Assembly: GCA_030636465.1 (NCBI GenBank)
Contig: DAOVWW010000089.1
Coordinates: forward strand, 1 to 6,467
DNA: 6,467 nt
Source of the DNA: Gammaproteobacteria bacterium
GTDB lineage: Bacteria; Pseudomonadota; Gammaproteobacteria; BMS3Bbin11
Direction of reading: 5' to 3'
A model generated the notes under the pieces. That model made no database searches and was not told the DNA's origin. It saw nothing but the letters and a program-made list of their open reading frames with translations. The first letter of the stretch is position 1, and each line of letters starts with the position of its first letter. This document shows positions 5,450 through 6,467 of the stretch, piece after piece. Position numbers and translations under genes: made by a program.

Positions 5450-6382
5450 ATGAGTACAGCAGATATAAACCTCATCCGTCGACAGTTAATGAAGATATTG
5501 GGATTAATGGGTGCCTCCATGCTGGGGTCGCCCTTATCAGGCCAGGCTGCACCAGCCATGCTGAAAAAGAAAATCCCATCTAGTGATGAATATATTCCTG
5601 TAATTGGTATGGGCTCATCAAGAACTTTTGATGTTGGCAGTGATGAAACTGTACGAGCCCGCCTGGCCTCAGTGCTACAGGTCTTTTTTGGACGTGGTGG
5701 CAGAGTCATCGATACCTCACCTATGTATGGCTCATCGGAGCAGATTCTTGGTGATTTACTGTCTGTAAGCAGTAACAAAGAATCCCTGTTTATGGCCACC
5801 AAAGTCTGGACTGAAGGCAGAGATGAAGGTATCGCCCAAATGCAGGCATCTATGCGATTGCTTAACACTCCTGTTATTGACCTTATTCAGATTCATAATC
5901 TTCTCGACTGGGAAGTTCAGATGGAGACTTTGTCAGAGTGGAAGCAGCAGGGCCTAATTCGATACATAGGCATCACGACGCACCGGGGTTTCAACCATGA
6001 ACAGATTGCTTTTGTGATGAACAATTTCCCTGTTGATTTCGTCCAGTTCAGCTATAGTATTTCTAATCGGGAAGCAGAGCAGCTCATACTGCCACTGGCA
6101 GCGGATCGCGGCATTGCCACCATGGTTAACCGTCCTTTTCAGCGCGGTGACTTATTTCAGCGTGTTAAGGGCAGGGAACTGCCTGCATGGGTGGAAGATT
6201 TTGATTGTTCCAACTGGGGTCAGTTCTTTCTTAAGTACGTAATCTCACATCCAGCCGTTACCTGTACCATCCCAGCGACATCTAAGGCACACCATATGCA
6301 GGATAATATGGGTGCTGGTTATGGCCGCATGCCGAATGAGCAGCAACGACAGAAAATGTATGAGTATTTCGACTCGTTATAA
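5450..6382 (+). CDS. Tat-exported aldo/keto reductase
   Basis: The 310-residue protein opens with a twin-arginine signal: IRRQLMK at 9-15 (Arg10, Arg11), a mild hydrophobic stretch at 16-30, and a likely cut near SGQAAPA (30-36). It should therefore be folded with its nicotinamide cofactor before export to the periplasm. The rest is an aldo/keto reductase barrel starting at IPVIGMGSSRTF (49-60). The catalytic tetrad is complete: Asp88 and Tyr93 in VIDTSPMYG, Lys118 in ATKVW, and His149 in IQIHN. Typical downstream elements are IRYIGITTHRGF (170-181), VDFVQFSYSI (195-204), and the cofactor-binding region TCTIPATSKAHHMQDN (271-286). Length is normal for the family plus a signal. It is translationally linked to the upstream carrier gene, suggesting they act on one process; the carbonyl substrate is unknown. 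Confidence 0.88.
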   Translation: MSTADINLIRRQLMKILGLMGASMLGSPLSGQAAPAMLKKKIPSSDEYIPVIGMGSSRTFDVGSDETVRARLASVLQVFFGRGGRVIDTSPMYGSSEQILGDLLSVSSNKESLFMATKVWTEGRDEGIAQMQASMRLLNTPVIDLIQIHNLLDWEVQMETLSEWKQQGLIRYIGITTHRGFNHEQIAFVMNNFPVDFVQFSYSISNREAEQLILPLAADRGIATMVNRPFQRGDLFQRVKGRELPAWVEDFDCSNWGQFFLKYVISHPAVTCTIPATSKAHHMQDNMGAGYGRMPNEQQRQKMYEYFDSL

Positions 6383-6467
6383 AAGCCTGCGAATGTCGTG
6401 ATCACCTATGGTCAATCGCTTTGAATATACTTTCAGGTGAATTTTAATCCTCTTGATAATTGTCAAA
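6383..6467. other. end of window with no recognised gene
   Basis: These 85 AT-rich bases follow the reductase gene. I see no convincing terminator: TCACCT (6402-6407) can pair with AGGTGA (6435-6440) but the loop is 27 bases. A near-palindrome, TTGATAATTGTCAA (6453-6466), has one mismatched pair and could belong to the control region of a gene beyond the edge. Confidence 0.4.

Noticed and set aside
5278..5868. 196-residue open frame antisense to the carrier/reductase junction
   Set aside because: It is a long antisense shadow of two well-supported genes, with low-complexity composition and no motif or convincing start site.
6402..6445. Terminator after the reductase gene
   Set aside because: The only stem is 6 bp with a 27-base loop, too weak for an intrinsic terminator despite the following ATTTTA.

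Overview
The window looks like chromosomal DNA of a free-living, probably aquatic gammaproteobacterium of moderate GC. This is inferred from the protein families (GGDEF sensor, DsrE-like exported protein, YidB-like protein, TMEM43-type remnant, NTP/NDP-exchanger-like carrier) and from Shine-Dalgarno-type start sites. Nothing in the sequence fixes the genus. I see no transposase, integrase, CRISPR array, tRNA or rRNA.

Layout. Bases 1-207 are a leader region ending in a possible H-type RNA pseudoknot (158-197). It lies just upstream of a membrane-anchored diguanylate cyclase gene (208-1419, +) that starts with GTG. An 18-base gap separates this from a convergent family-2-type glycosyltransferase (1438-2523, -). 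From 2524 to 2936 there is a divergent intergenic region. It holds what looks like a broken TMEM43-family gene (2677-2902, +): a good ribosome binding site, an intact family-like N-terminus, a one-base frameshift, and then what resembles the family's C-terminal membrane segment with the middle missing. A perfect 16-bp hairpin (2914-2951) separates this from two minus-strand genes: an exported DsrE-like protein (2937-3410) and, upstream of it, a YidB/DUF937-like protein (3541-3951). On the other side of a 191-base divergent intergenic region is a tight two-gene plus-strand operon: a 12-helix-type carrier related to NTP/NDP exchangers (4143-5447), and 2 bases later a Tat-signal aldo/keto reductase (5450-6382).

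How the genes fit together. The cyclase would make cyclic di-GMP in response to a periplasmic cue. Its glycosyltransferase neighbour could belong to cell-surface carbohydrate synthesis, but convergent orientation is only weak evidence of a link. The carrier and the reductase are almost certainly co-transcribed, which suggests a shared but unknown substrate or process at the inner membrane and periplasm. The DsrE-like and YidB-like genes share a strand but are 130 bases apart and may be separate units. The best candidates for something undescribed are the leader pseudoknot, the TMEM43 remnant, and the carrier/Tat-reductase pair.
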